Assembly (NCBI GenBank): GCA_028023455.1
Contig: JAQFVV010006293.1
Span: forward strand, 4,234,059 to 4,298,058
Origin: Epiperipatus broadwayi
Lineage: Eukaryota; Onychophora; Udeonychophora; Euonychophora; Peripatidae
DNA: 64,000 nucleotides
Direction: 5' to 3'
In this document: one piece after another, positions 1 to 11,755 of the stretch
Position numbering within the stretch: the first letter of the stretch is position 1
Layout of the letters: each line of letters begins with the position of its first letter
Made by a program: the position numbers and the translations under genes
The notes under the pieces: model-generated
Told to the model about the DNA's origin: nothing
Seen by the model: only the letters and a program-made list of their open reading frames with translations
Databases searched by the model: none

Positions 1-582
1 GCTTCCAAACTTCAGGAACTCAAAATCATATGATTATATTCATAATATGCTAATAGTTTTAATATGTGATGAATGGAAACTAGACAGATGACAAACAGTG
101 GTAAACAGATACCAATAAAATAATCATGTAGTCAGACAAATAAATAAAGCATCAAATGAGATATGAAGTAGTGGATAAATAAATAAATAAATAAAATGAT
201 GATCAAATCAAAATTAAATTGTAACTCTGGTTAAATGCATGACAGCAGGAATGTCTCTATAATGTCTGTCAAATTACTTAACATGTATAAAAAGAATTAG
301 TTTGGGATAAAAATTGCATAAAGCTATTTTACAGACAAAGATAATAAAATATAATAGATATAGGAATAAAATCAAGGCAATGGAATGGGAAACTAGTAAA
401 GAAGTTAGCAATGAAATTGAAAGGTAAGAAATCTAGGTTGAACAGATGCAAATTTTTATTAGAAATAGTTAAAAAACTTCTACTTTTAAAAATGTAGTAG
501 AACAGAATGTAGAAATATCTGGGGGAATTGTCTCAGAAATAATCCAACCTCAAGAAATGCCAATGGTAGTCAAAACACCAAC

Positions 583-1260
583 ATGAAGAAAGGAACAGAC
601 TCAAATAATAATATTCTCAACCAGATGATGACAATGATGCAACAAATGCTTATTTACTTGAGTGCCAAAATAGAAAAACAGAATTCTGATTTAAAGTTGA
701 TGTATCTAATTTGAAAACAGATTTATCTGCCACAGTGGACAAACAAAGTGCTGATTTATCTGACAAAATAGATAAACAAAATATAGAATTAAAAGAAGAA
801 ATAAAAGAAATAAAAAGGGATATTGATGAAAGAGATTGCAGGTGTCAAATTAGACTAAATGATTTCAGAAAACAAATAGAAAATCAAATTGATAATAAAT
901 TCATTGAGATAACACACACCTATGATAATTTGAAAATTGTAATGGTATGGTAAAAAACAAGAACAATATCAGTTAAACTGAATAAAGAAATAGAGAAAAT
1001 GCACATAGAAGTAAATCATTTCATGGAAGAATTAAATAATAGGACAGATAATTATGAGATGAAAACTAGATCTATAGAAAATGATAACAGTAGTATAGAA
1101 ATCAGACAAAATTCAATTGAAGCCAAACTCACTCAAAATAGGGACACTATTGAAAAAATAATTGGAAATCAGAATGGTCTACAAAGCCAAGTAGATAATT
1201 TGAACAGATCAATGAGTCAAAAATTTGAGGATCTAAAATTAAATTTTCCAACAAACTAAA
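583..1260 (+). pseudogene. gag-like gene relic, coiled-coil part
   Basis: Two open stretches (711-953 and 999-1259), joined by the same reading sense, encode charged heptad-rich protein, for example EIKEIKRDID and NGLQSQVDNLNRSM, so a long coiled coil is likely. An ATG near 583 begins a stretch with MMTMMQQM that reaches the first open segment after a frameshift near 694, and a stop at about 951 separates the two segments. About 300 bp downstream the capsid-like segment follows, so I read both as one decayed gag-type gene of a retroelement. An unrelated coiled-coil gene remnant is the alternative. No host function can be assigned. Confidence 0.45.
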
Positions 1261-1559
1261 AACATTAAAAGAGGAACAAGTCCAAGATATTTGAAAAATT
1301 AAACTATCTGAAAGTGAATGAGATCTAACCACAGAAAAACTAGATCTTATTTTAAGAAAAATTAATGGTATGGGCAACCAATAGAATAACATGGATGAGG
1401 TTTACAAAGAAATAGGGGATCTACCTCAATAGGTAGCATAAAAGAAACAATTTTCACTGAAAACAGTTAAATTACTAACAATCAAATCATAAGATCACCT
1501 ATAAAAGCCTCAAACAATATCAGTATTAGGAACAATGTTATACAAATGAATTCTATTAA

Positions 1560-2360
1560 TCAGGTTGTAAGGCTCAAAACATTTAAGTGATAAACAAATA
1601 AGGCCCCACTCGAACATATAAAGTCTCAATCTATATTTCTCAGTCAACAATAATTTATCAGAGGGTGAGAAATTAATCCTAGCCTACAGCCATTTGCAAG
1701 ATGATGCATTGTCATAGTGGGAGTCTTTGTTTCAAAACCCATCCACATATGATGACTATCAGGCCTTATTAATAAAAAATTTTTGGAACAAGGATAAACA
1801 ACAAGTCTTAATTACAGTATACTTAAACCATTACAAATAAGGAGTTACACACATCCATATTCAAAATCACCTAAGCCTCACAAACTGGCAGGACTTTCAG
1901 CTTTCTTATTTAGGAATCATTACTTATGTAAGTTCGAAGCTGACAAAAAAAAACAACATCACTTATTATATTAGAGACTTAATAAAAATTGAATACAACT
2001 ACAGAATTATAGCCAATAAGATTGAACCTTTCTACAAAAAGTTAACCCAGAAGCATACCAATGAAAACAAAACAGATTTAAGTTTACCTTATATTCCCAA
2101 AGTGGCCAAACATTTAATCAAAAACGTATCTAATGAATTCAAAATAGGCTTTAGAACTCCACAAAACACAAATAGAATGATTAATAACACAAAGGACAAA
2201 TAGATCCAGATCAACCCCTAAGTTGCACATAAGATTACCTGCTCTCAAATTGGCTATAAGGCAACATATTATGATGAAACTGGCAACAATAAAACAATAG
2301 AGTAGCATAATAAAACAATAGAGTAGCACAACACTTATGGTAAACAAAAATGAAGGCAAT
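1560..2360 (+). pseudogene. retrotransposon gag/capsid-like relic
   Basis: The conceptual translation around 1660-1790 gives a retrotransposon-gag pattern: a helix ending in LAYSHLQDDALS, a stop where a tryptophan is expected (TAG next to TGG), then WESLFQNPSTYDDY and a segment ending in KNFWNKD. In retrotransposon gag proteins this region forms part of the capsid core and packages the element RNA. Several stops and frameshifts interrupt it and no zinc knuckle, protease or RT of the same element follows; a different LINE (RTE type) starts at about 2660. Family assignment rests on the W-W-E-x-L pattern and the upstream coiled coil and needs a profile search. Confidence 0.45.
2280..2328 (+). 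repeat. short tandem duplication
   Basis: A unit of about 20 bp (AAAACAATAGAGTAGCA) occurs twice in tandem inside the gag-like relic. It probably arose after the gene was inactivated. Confidence 0.6.
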
Positions 2361-2659
2361 TAAATATTTTCTAAACACCAAAAAGCATTTAAGCATAAAT
2401 TTGAACCTTCTAGTGCCAAAATTGTTTGCAAAAAAAGAAATGATACCAAAAGAAAAATAAAAGAAGCATACTTCATTGCAAATGATCCAAATGCCATCAA
2501 CCAAAGGGATGCCTGCTTTACAATATTAAAAAAATGAACAGGATAATGATTTGCATAAGTTTGCATTCATTACATTTAACACATAATAATGGCCATGAAT
2601 ATGGAGTAAATATACTCCAAAAGTGCTAAGTTAAACATTGTTATTTTTGAAAATTTTAT

Positions 2660-3985
2660 TAACTTCACCTATATACATTTAAAGCATATTATAAGTATTA
2701 AAAAGGTGATAAAGAAGTTATTAGAAATTGCAGACCTATCAATCTTTTATCAATTTTATACAATTTTTTTCCCAAGATAATTATAACTCAGCTACAGAGA
2801 ACATTGGGTTTCAATCAACCAAAATAACAAACTGGATTTAAAAGTAGTTTTAGTACCGTAGATTATTTCCAAGTATTGAGAGAAGTTATAGAAAGAACCA
2901 ATGAATGTGAATTGCCATTATGCTTTAGATTTGTAGATTATGAAAAGGCATTTGATTTTATAAGAATTTTTTCAGTGATTAAAGCATTGGATCATCAAAG
3001 TATAGACCTAGGATATTGTCATATAATAAAAATGCAACAGCAACAATTAGGTTATGTAATGATACTCTGAAGGTTAATATTGGGAAATGGGTAAGACAGA
3101 ATGTCTCCATATCACCAAAAACATTTTACAGCAGTGCTGCAAGAAATATTTTGTAAATTAAAATGGAAAGCTAAAGGAGTAAAAGTAAATGGGGATTATT
3201 TAAGTCATTATATTTTGGAGATTATTTAGTTGTTTTTTCTTTTTTTTGCAAATAATGCTTTAGAGCTTCAGGAAATTTTGCAAGAGTTATGAGATGAAAA
3301 TAACAAAGTAGAATTAAAAGTAAATATAAAAAGGTTAAAGCAATGTTCAATGTATTTTTTTAAAAGGTAAAAATAAAGATTGATTGCGATGAGTTAGAAG
3401 AAGTTAACAAATACAAATACCTTGATCAGATTATTATACAGATGGAAACATAATAAATGAAATTAATCATAACTTGGTTGGAGTGCTTTTGGGAAAAATA
3501 ACTTAATATTAAAAGGAAATATATCTATGTGTTTGAAAATAAAGGTTTTTAATAAATGTGTTTTGCCAGTTTTACTTATGAATCTGAGACTCAGACATTT
3601 AATAAAAGAGCACTACAGAGACTTTAGACCACTCAAAAAATATAGAAAGATGCATGTTAGGAGATAAAAAAGTGATCAAAAACACAATATATGAATAAGA
3701 GAACAAACATGTGTTACTGACATTGTTGAAAGAATTAGAAGACTGAAGTGAATTGGGCTGGACATATTGCTAGAAGAGATGATAATAAATGAGCAATTAA
3801 AATCTTAAATGGAATTTCAAGAGGTTCTAAAAGACCCAGAAAGAGACCACATATGAGATGAATGAATGAAATAATAAAGTGTGCAGGGATTATGTGAAGA
3901 AGAGAGGCTAGAGATTGGAGAAGATGGATTTAACTTGGAGATACCTTCATCCTCAGTGGATTAATAATATTTGTAAATGATGATG
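2660..3985 (+). mobile_element. RTE-clade LINE relic, RT and 3' part
   Basis: This is the decayed 3' half of an RTE-type non-LTR retrotransposon; the full element would encode an APE endonuclease and a reverse transcriptase. Readable pieces in order: CRPISILS (2730s), the open stretch 2876-3070 with FVDYEKAFD (RT box A), then fragments of the palm and thumb (GDYL, NNALELQEILQEL at ~3250-3290) and a C-terminal stretch resembling the RTE tail (RREARDWRRW, ~3900-3930). The end is followed by a GATGATGAT-like tail near 3978, as is usual for RTE. Multiple frameshifts and stops are present and the catalytic FADD is not intact. The 5' part with the endonuclease is missing, as in most LINE insertions. 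Confidence 0.75.
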
Positions 3986-4396
3986 ATAACATAAATTTAT
4001 TTATAAGTGCTATTTTAAAATGTGCGTCAATTCGCTTAATATTCATCCTTATTATAACATCATCTATTCAAACAGGATCAAAAAAGAAAAAAATATAAAA
4101 ATATTAAAAAAAAATGTATGAAAAGATTGAAGTTAGAATTGTTGTGCATATAATTAAAAGATATAAATTTTACAAGCACGCAATTATATTACATTTAATG
4201 CAGTCATGTAATTAATGCATTAGAAGCTTGAGATGAGCAGGTTCTTTAATAATCTACATGACTAAAGATAATAAAGCAAAAAAAAAAAAAACCTAAAAGA
4301 TTAAAAAGAAAGAGGAAAAAAGGGAGTGCACTAATTTAAACATTATATTGTTAATCTATAAACAAATATTTAATTATAAAAACAATAAATCTTATT
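3986..4396. other. AT-rich spacer, nothing recognised
   Basis: A and T rich sequence with short poly-A runs between the RTE relic and the fold-back element. I see no gene. Confidence 0.6.
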
Positions 4397-4613
4397 CACA
4401 TTCATATCGGCTTTTTCAAACCAAAGTGTGCAAACGCTTTTTGCGAGTGTTAAATAATAAATGAATACCCTCTGACCCATACAAGATATAGAATTTATGC
4501 AGCAATAAAAGGAAAATTCTATATCTTGTATGGGTCAGAGGGTATTCATTTATTATTTAACACTCGCAAAAAGCGTTTGCACAATTTGGTTTGAAAAAGC
4601 CTATATGAATGTG
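4397..4613. repeat. fold-back element (inverted repeat, ~99-bp arms)
   Basis: The left arm (4397-4496) and right arm (4515-4613) are near-perfect reverse complements around a spacer of about 18 nt. Both arms carry CAAACGCTTTTTGCGAGTG and a CATACAAGATATAGAAT segment. The 13-bp word AATAAATCTTATT lies directly before the left arm (4384-4396) and again at 4661-4673, which looks like a target duplication around 4397-4660. The tail 4614-4643 (CAGACGCTATAAAAA) is shared with a one-arm copy at 16997-17140, so it belongs to the repeat unit. No coding capacity. Confidence 0.85.
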
Positions 4614-4673
4614 ATTACAATTGTATACAGACGCTATAAAAAATAAATGCTGATTTATATAATAAATCTTATT

Positions 4674-5661
4674 ATAATAAAAATGCATCTAATTTCTTAT
4701 TGATAAGTAAATGTTTTAGAATCACATTATATAGTGGAGCATTAACAAATTAAAAAATTCTAATATACTGAAACTTCATTGCATTGTTTTTATTTTCAAC
4801 ACTTCATCTTTTATCTGATTATTTTTTTGCCATGGAACCAGAAACATAAAAAAAGTATTATTTTTCCATGATTCCATTATTCTTCAAACTTATCACACAC
4901 ACCATTCACAAATTCTTCTTATGGGTAATTTAAAAAAATAAAATAAAATGATATACTGTATATAATATTTTACATTATCCATTCTTTTCTATGAACTAAG
5001 TCAGGATTTGGGAACACTACTGCTGAAAGTAACACTTTATCAGGATAGTGTGAGCACTTTTAAATTTTAAATCATTGAAAATATTTCTGATGTACTCAAG
5101 TATGTTACTTTTATCAGTTATTCTAATATAATCTATTATATTTTTGCTATTGTTTTGATGTTCTTACAGTACATATGAATCTTATTAATTTAGGGGGAAA
5201 ATGACAGAATTGAAGTTGGTATTGAACTTTGATTAGTAATAAAAGCAAAAGCTTTCTGTCTTTATATATATAATTAACAATATAGTGATTATATATATAT
5301 ATATAAACATTTAAATGTCTGTATTTTTAAATCTTATAATAATAATACAAACAAATTTATTTAACACAGTATTCACATTTTAAACAATATATTCTTTACC
5401 GGAAGTACTTTCAATTGTATCATTGACAATCTTTATCAACCATTAATACAAATGTACACAAAATAAACTTATATTACCCTTATTCAATCCATTCAAATTT
5501 CCCACAATTTTGTTGTTTTATAGTAGCTGATTGTCTATTCATTAAACTCTCTCTATTCCTAGATATCATCATTGCCTTCTTAATTTTTCGTTTTTCATTA
5601 CACCTTTCAATTTGAATAATTTTTACATCTCTATTGTCAAATTTAAAACCATAATTACATG
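4674..5661. other. gene-free AT-rich stretch
   Basis: Low-complexity AT-rich DNA with a TA run near 5290. No gene, RNA or element boundary was seen before the hAT element that starts at 5670. Confidence 0.6.
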
Positions 5662-5669
5662 CTCTATTG
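5662..5669. repeat. left 8-bp target site duplication of hAT
   Basis: CTCTATTG, repeated exactly at 8267-8274. It fits the nnnTAnnn target preference of the Buster group of hAT transposons. Confidence 0.85.
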
Positions 5670-6164
5670 TTTAGGCTGCCAAAGTGGTCTATATACACCC
5701 CCAGGGGTCTACTTAACAAAAGTAGGGGGCGATCTGAGCCAGGAGGTCGAAGGAAAAACAATTCTTAATATGCAAATCACACATACCTAACTGCATATGT
5801 AAAATTTGTGTATGTTTTTATAATTGACTTAATATCAGTTTCTTTATAGAAAATAAATTAATAAATATATATTTATTTGGGTGAAACAAGTATTTACGTA
5901 CCAGTGCACAGTGGCATGAACTCTGCACTTCTGGCTTATGAGTCATATGCATATGTGTGCTTGTCCAAATGTCACGAGTGTTGATGTTACAAACACAAAT
6001 ATCATACGCAGTTTCAGCTATCTTTGCAAATTGTGAACAGTGTTAAATATTTGCAGTGTAATTATTACTAATTTTATAGTATTGGATAATTAGTTATAGT
6101 TTCTATAAAACTATTCGTTTAGTTTAGATATCAATTTTAATTATCAATACATGTAAAAAAAAAG

Positions 6165-6223
6165 GTAAGTCTTAACAATATGGATTAGTGTAGTATACCA
6201 ACTTATTTTTAACTTATTTATAG
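6165..6223 (+). other. possible 59-bp intron in transposase 5' UTR
   Basis: GTAAGT at 6165-6170 follows AAAAG and a TTATTTATAG acceptor ends at 6223, 15 bp before the ATG at 6239. This would be a short leader intron of the hAT transposase transcript. No branch site can be proven by eye. Confidence 0.4.
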
Positions 6224-6238
6224 AACCCTAATTAAAAA

Positions 6239-7974
6239 ATGGCAGCTTCAGTTTCTAAAAAGAAATGTTGGTATTATTCATTGGATTATTTGAAATTTGG
6301 ATTTATTTGTTCACTGACAAATGAAATGATTCCTATGTGTCTTCTATGTGAAAAAACTTTTGGAAATGACTACATGAAACCGTCAAAAATGAAAGATCAT
6401 ATTGAAAGGGTTCATTCAGATAAAAAAATAAAGAACCTGAATTTTTCAAAAAACTTAAAGAAAAAGTCACGTCAAACAACTATAAAAAGTTTTATGAAGC
6501 AGTCTACTGAAGTTGAAACTGAAGGAGGATTAATAGCTTTGTACAAGATTTTGCTTAATATAGCAAAGAGGGGAAAACCACACACACTCGCTGAAGACAT
6601 TTTTATACCTGCAATTAAAGACATCATTGAGAATGTAATGAAAAAAAACTCCATTAATGTTTTAAAGTCCTTGCCATTAAGTGCAAATTGATGAAATGGC
6701 AGAAGAAATAGAAAATACAGTAGTTTCGGAGCTAAAAAATTGCAAGTTCTCTATTCAACTTGATGAATCTGTTTTTGGTGTTTCTGCTATTCTTATGGTA
6801 TATATTAGATATTTTAGTAAAATGAAAGGACAAGTCATTGATAAATTTTTATTTGCTAAATATCTTGAAACTGATGGAAAAGGAGTGATAATTTTTAGAT
6901 GTTTACAAGAATATTTAAATAAATATGATATTCTGCTTGAAAATATAATAGCAGTAGCCACAGATGGTGCACCTTCTATGGTACAGTGTTACTGAGGTTT
7001 TGCTAGATTTTTCAAAGAAAAAGTTCCCGATATATGTACTACTCATTGCGTGTTGCATAGAAACAACTTAGTAGCAAAATATCTGAGTCCAGAGTTACAT
7101 AAAGCTTTACAGTTTTGTATTAAGTGTATCAATCAAAACCTCTTAAATCAAGATTATTTTCCAAACATTGTGAGGAAAACAATGAGGTATTTAACCAATT
7201 ACTTCTGCACACCAAAGTTAGATGGTTGTCTACAGGTGTATGCCTGCAATGGCTCATTGAGTTATTTGATTCCACAATAGAATTTCTCAGTGAAATAAAT
7301 CCTGTTTTAAGTGATGAACTCCAAAACAATAAGAACCATATTTTTTATTTAGCAGACTTGTTTGGCAAATTTAATGACATCCAAAGATGTAACAATTATC
7401 CAAGCTCAGACAATACTGTTAGGCTTCCAAGTAAAATTACATTTATTTACATCTTTATTGCTATGTAAGGATTATCAGCATTTTTCAAATTTGTGACAAT
7501 TAGAAATAAAAGAAGAAGACTTGAAAATATATACAAGTCATCTTCAAAAATTAAGTGATGATTTTAAACTGTGCTTTGTTGATTTGGAAAACATTGACAT
7601 CCCTGAATAGATTATTGTGCCATTTTCCACTCTAATTGAAAATGTGGACATCAACCTGCAAGATGAGCTTGCTGAAATATTATCGGAACTTGAAGCAAAG
7701 ATACTTCTTAAAAATTTAAAAATAAGCAAATTTTGGACAAATATAAATATAATGCAAAAATATGTAAAACTTTACAATAGCTCAGCCATTTATGCTGGCA
7801 TTTCCAAGTTCCTGTATGGTTGAAGCTGGTTTCAGTCATGTAAATTTAATCTTAACTAAGTATAGAAATAAATTAAATGTGGAGTTTCGAGGGGATTTAA
7901 GATTAAAATTGACCAATTTCAAACCCAATATAGAGAACCTTGCAAAAAAACACCAGGCACACCCATCTCATTAA
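6239..7974 (+). pseudogene. hAT transposase, ZBED5/SCAND3-like, broken
   Basis: The transposase cuts and inserts the element by binding its ends in the nucleus. Segment 6239-6691 has a BED zinc finger (C34-x2-C37, H54-x4-H59, in the MKPSKMKDHIERVH context). After a frameshift near 6685, 6681-6995 carries the first catalytic aspartate (QLDES, D28) and the second (ATDGAPSM). A TGA at 6993-6995 interrupts VQCY-GF, where an arginine is usual. Segment 7050-7130 (CVLHRNNLVAK) shifts frame near 7125 into 7124-7468 with LLLHTKVRWLS. The C-terminal dimerisation region, 7617-7974, shows FPSSCMVEAGFSHVN and ends in HQAHPSH, the typical end of this family. At least four disruptions. The ATG at 6239 was chosen because the BED finger starts just after it. 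Confidence 0.9.
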
Positions 7975-8266
7975 TTAAGAAGCAATACTGTAGTTACTTT
8001 ACTTATTATTTGTACTTATTTATAATTACTTATTATTTAATAAATATTAAGGTATTTAAATTTCAACATTAAGATATTTTTCATAAAACTATTGTTACAC
8101 AGTGTAAAATTACTCTAATAAATGTTTAAAATCATAAAATAAATGTACAAACACAGTACCTAATAGATAGTTTTATTCAATTAACTGAAAATTACTTTTA
8201 TGGGGTTGATGGAGATTTCGAAAAATTATATAGGGGTCCATGATCAAAAAAGTTTGGCGACCCCTG

Positions 8267-8274
8267 CTCTATTG
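8267..8274. repeat. right 8-bp target site duplication of hAT
   Basis: CTCTATTG directly after the right terminus; identical to 5662-5669. Confidence 0.85.
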
Positions 8275-8405
8275 TGATCAAAAATAATTGATGGAGTATT
8301 CTTACTTACTGAAGATACCTTTTCTTTCTGTACACATTTATATAATGTCTTATGATCATTATATTGTTTTTGTAATGTACACTTTTTATCCCCCCCCCCA
8401 TCCAC

Positions 8406-8443
<38 letters not shown>

Positions 8444-8465
8444 TATATAAAAAAAAAAAAAAAAA
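8406..8465. repeat. TA microsatellite with poly-A
   Basis: Alternating TA, broken once, followed by about 17 A. A C-run precedes it at 8392-8399. Confidence 0.9.
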
Positions 8466-8711
8466 ACATTCAACTCTTGTTTTATTATTTATCATCATTT
8501 TTATTTAAAAAAAAATCCTACACAAATAAATTTATTAATTATTTTTGATTGAAAAATCCATTTATCACTTTTTAATTTATTTAATATTTTATTATTCCTT
8601 TTATTTTGATTATATTTTGTAATTGTATTATAAATAATATTCCTTCCATAACCAGCATTCAACATATCAGTAACAAATACATTAATATTTTCAATTTTAT
8701 CACTAATAAAC

Positions 8712-8713
<2 letters not shown>

Positions 8714-8776
<63 letters not shown>
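8714..8776. repeat. compound CA/TA microsatellite
   Basis: About 16 CA units continue into about 15 TA units. It abuts the RTE 3' fragment. Confidence 0.95.
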
Positions 8777-8777
<1 letters not shown>

Positions 8778-8787
8778 CATGTGAGAT

Positions 8788-8920
8788 GTATGGATGAAAT
8801 AAGAAAGTTTAAGTGATGTTGGGAAGAGAGGCTAGAGATCAGAGAAGATGAATTGAATTTGGAGAAACCTTCATCCTGCAATGAATTGATAGTGGTTAAA
8901 AATAATGATGACAATGTATA
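8788..8920 (+). mobile_element. RTE LINE 3'-end fragment
   Basis: The words GAAGAGAGGCTAGAGAT and ACCTTCATCCT occur here and at 3898-3953 in the larger RTE relic, in the same order and spacing, followed by a GATGAC tail and a TA run. It is a short 5'-truncated copy of the same family. Confidence 0.75.
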
Positions 8921-11395
8921 TATATATATATATGTGTGTGTGTAAAAAAATGAAACATTCATTCCAATAAATAATTCACTGCAGTGCAAAAATCTTTCCA
9001 ATATCCTTTAATAGAAAAACAGTGAAGGAAAAATAGTATTCGCAAGGCTTACCAATTTCTTGCTAGTAAGAATCTGAATGGTTTTCTATTTTTATTGTAA
9101 GTTTTAATTGAAGTTAGTTGGATAGTTAAATGAATTGTCATTGGGACAACTACTTAAAAAAAATCCCGTCTCTTGAAAATAATTGCCATTAGTTTGGAAA
9201 TCAAAGTCCAAGTCATAGGCATGTCAAGTGGACAAATTATTTATGCATACATTATAAGGCCTTATTTTATAAAAGATTTACTTATAACTTAATTGCTCTC
9301 AAAACTTATCTTTCTGTGATATTCCAAGATTATTACCATCATTGGCTTTTCAAACATCAAACAAACAAGCAAAAAACACTTCATATTTTTATTCTTGTCA
9401 CAATCCACAGCAACAAAAACAACAAATTATAGATGACTACAGCTCATAGTTTTTTTTAATAAATGAACTATAACCTTATCAAATCCACATACTTTACCAA
9501 ACTTTCCCTCAGTTATAATTTTTTTCTGTTACAGAACAGTCTTTTCATTTTTGTGCTGTAGTGAATAGTCTATCTGCTTGTAATATGGATAATTTTTCAA
9601 CTAGCTGAGAATTTCTAAGTAAATCTAGATATTTGTTTTTACATAGATAGTTCCTACAACCAATTTCAATTAAATATTTGGTAAATGAATATCTAGATAT
9701 CTTTAATGATGATTAATCTGGGTTAGTAGATGAGTGTCAATGAACTAACTATAAAACAGAAAGTAATATAATGACGCTTTCATTACTCAAGAAAAAGATG
9801 TCATTTTTCTTGAGTATTGATCTTATAGTTTTACTTTTTACATTTATAATATCCTATTTTATGTGACTTTTTTTATTAATAGACCCGAATATATATATAC
9901 ACACAAGTGATTTGATAAGTTTAAAACAATGGGAAAAATAAATAAATATATATATATAAGTATCAAGACGACAAAGATTTGTAATAGTTTTAGAATTTTA
10001 TGAACATTTTATACATAAATAAGAGATTCATATCAACTTAATGTATCTATTTTTTGTTTGATTAACTTCTAACAATAAATTTGTATTTATTTGTATCATA
10101 TCTTTCTATACATTTACGTTACGCATAAGTTAAATTTAGAAAACTAAGTTATTTTACGAAAAAATAATAATACTTTTTTAGTAATTGATCTACATTATTA
10201 CACTTTTTATCTTTCAAAATATATTTTCTTAATATCCGATATATTTTTTTTTACTAAAAAAACTTTACTGAAGTATATATTTAAATTATTCCCTGCTTGT
10301 TTACTCATTTCTATCTAATATAAATATATAATTACCTTATCTCTATAGAATAAAATTGAAGAATTCTCAGGAAAATATCCACTCTATCTTTTATAAAAAA
10401 ATGCTTGACTAAAACTATAAAAATCATTTAATTAGGAGAGTGGATAAACCGGAAAGGCTGCTGGATGAACTTAAACCCGGAAATTTATTTCACTAGGCCA
10501 TAATATACTTTAATTACATAGTAATATAAACTTATTATTTATTCAGAGAGCAAAATATCACTTTTCTAATGAAGTTGCATTTTAATAGCATTTTTCTTTC
10601 ATTTAAAATTGACTTTTCAATCGAAATAAATTTGAAACATTTATTAGTTTTTTAATTTTGAATATCATTATTTTGCCCTAAGAAAGAAAACGAAAAACAA
10701 CAACCGCAACCTGCTTTCAATTTGTTTAGGTCAGTCAGCATATCTTATAATGCAATAGCGAAGAAATTTTTGATAAATAGTTTATTTCCTGGTTATATTA
10801 ACTTATATTTATTTAAAAAAAGATTATAACTAGCGTTTTTTAAAATAAAAAAGTGAATTTAAAAACTTTATTCTTAGTCAATACTTAGTTATAAGCATGT
10901 AAACACATATATAATCTTTTAATATCCTTTATAATTTTTTTTTGTTATAATTCTTAACTTCGCTATTATTTTTATAGAAATATTGTACGCCTACTTGTTT
11001 AGCATATATATGTTTAAAAAACATGATTTAAAAACATCTTTTTTATTATTAAAGAATTTGTTTGTAATAATAGAAACTTATATATTTTCATATTACCATG
11101 TTAAAAAATGTAAAGAGAATTTTCAATCATGTTAATCCGTAACTCATATTAAAGCTAATTGTTTTCATTCAAACAAAATTAAAAACTGTTAAGTGGAGGC
11201 AAAATGTATTACTGTCATGCAAGAAAATATAGTACACTTATTTTAATAATAATATGATACATTGTTTCAATTTACAATAAAATAATTATTTTTATATAAA
11301 TTGATTACAAACACATATAAATATATGTGAAGATTAAATAAAATAATAATAAAGGTTGCGATTTATCTGTATGTGTATAAGGATAAAATAATAAG
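8921..11395. other. gene-free AT-rich stretch
   Basis: No ORF, splice structure or known repeat was recognised. It contains TA runs and one small perfect hairpin at 9784-9816. Confidence 0.55.
9784..9816. repeat. small perfect hairpin
   Basis: TACTCAAGAAAAA and its exact reverse complement flank a 7-nt loop. It could be chance or the core of a decayed fold-back element. Confidence 0.6.
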
Positions 11396-11755
11396 TTGGT
11401 CTATTTCCATCATCTATCATTAGATGCTAAATATCTAGAAAGTTTTAAACTTTATTTAAACTTTTCCAAATACAAACAACTGTTAGTAATAAATAGGTTA
11501 GAATAGCTTAGTTAATTAGAGCATTGCCTTAAAATTCGATATTAAAGAATCTAAAGGCGTAAGTTTGACTCCTATGTTAGCATTGCCACTGATCAAATAA
11601 ACATCACCTGAAGAAGAGTGGAAATAATACTACCTGAGAAGTTGTTATCTTTATGTGTTACAACTAACAATTGTTTATATTTGGAAAAGTTTAACTAAAA
11701 TTTAAAATTTTCTAAACATTCAACATTTAAATGGTAGATGATGGAAACAGCCCAG
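11396..11755. mobile_element. ~360-bp element with ~95-bp inverted ends and tRNA-like core
   Basis: The left end (11396-11492) and right end (11658-11755) are diverged reverse complements sharing TTTCCATCATCTA, AACTTTTCCAAATA and AACAATTGTTAGT-like blocks. Between them, 11508-11580 looks tRNA-derived: ATAGCTTAGTTAATTAGAGC resembles a D-arm/A box and AAGTTTGACTCC resembles a B box. This is either a MITE that contains a SINE or a SINE family with long inverted ends. Non-coding. Confidence 0.6.

Larger units (their letters stand above)
5670..8266 (+). mobile_element. hAT (Buster-type) DNA transposon, inactive
   Basis: A complete 2.6-kb element between exact 8-bp duplications CTCTATTG. The right terminus read inward is CAGGGGTCGCCAAACTTTTT, a classic hAT end. 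The left terminus, TTTAGGCTGCCAAAGTGG, has lost its first bases but keeps the GCCAAA core and the family's GC-rich subterminal block (AGGGGTCTACTTAACAAAAG). A BED-finger transposase gene related to the ZBED5/SCAND3/FAM200 set lies inside on the plus strand. Frameshifts and stops show that the copy is dead. The mutated left end agrees with long inactivity. Confidence 0.88.
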
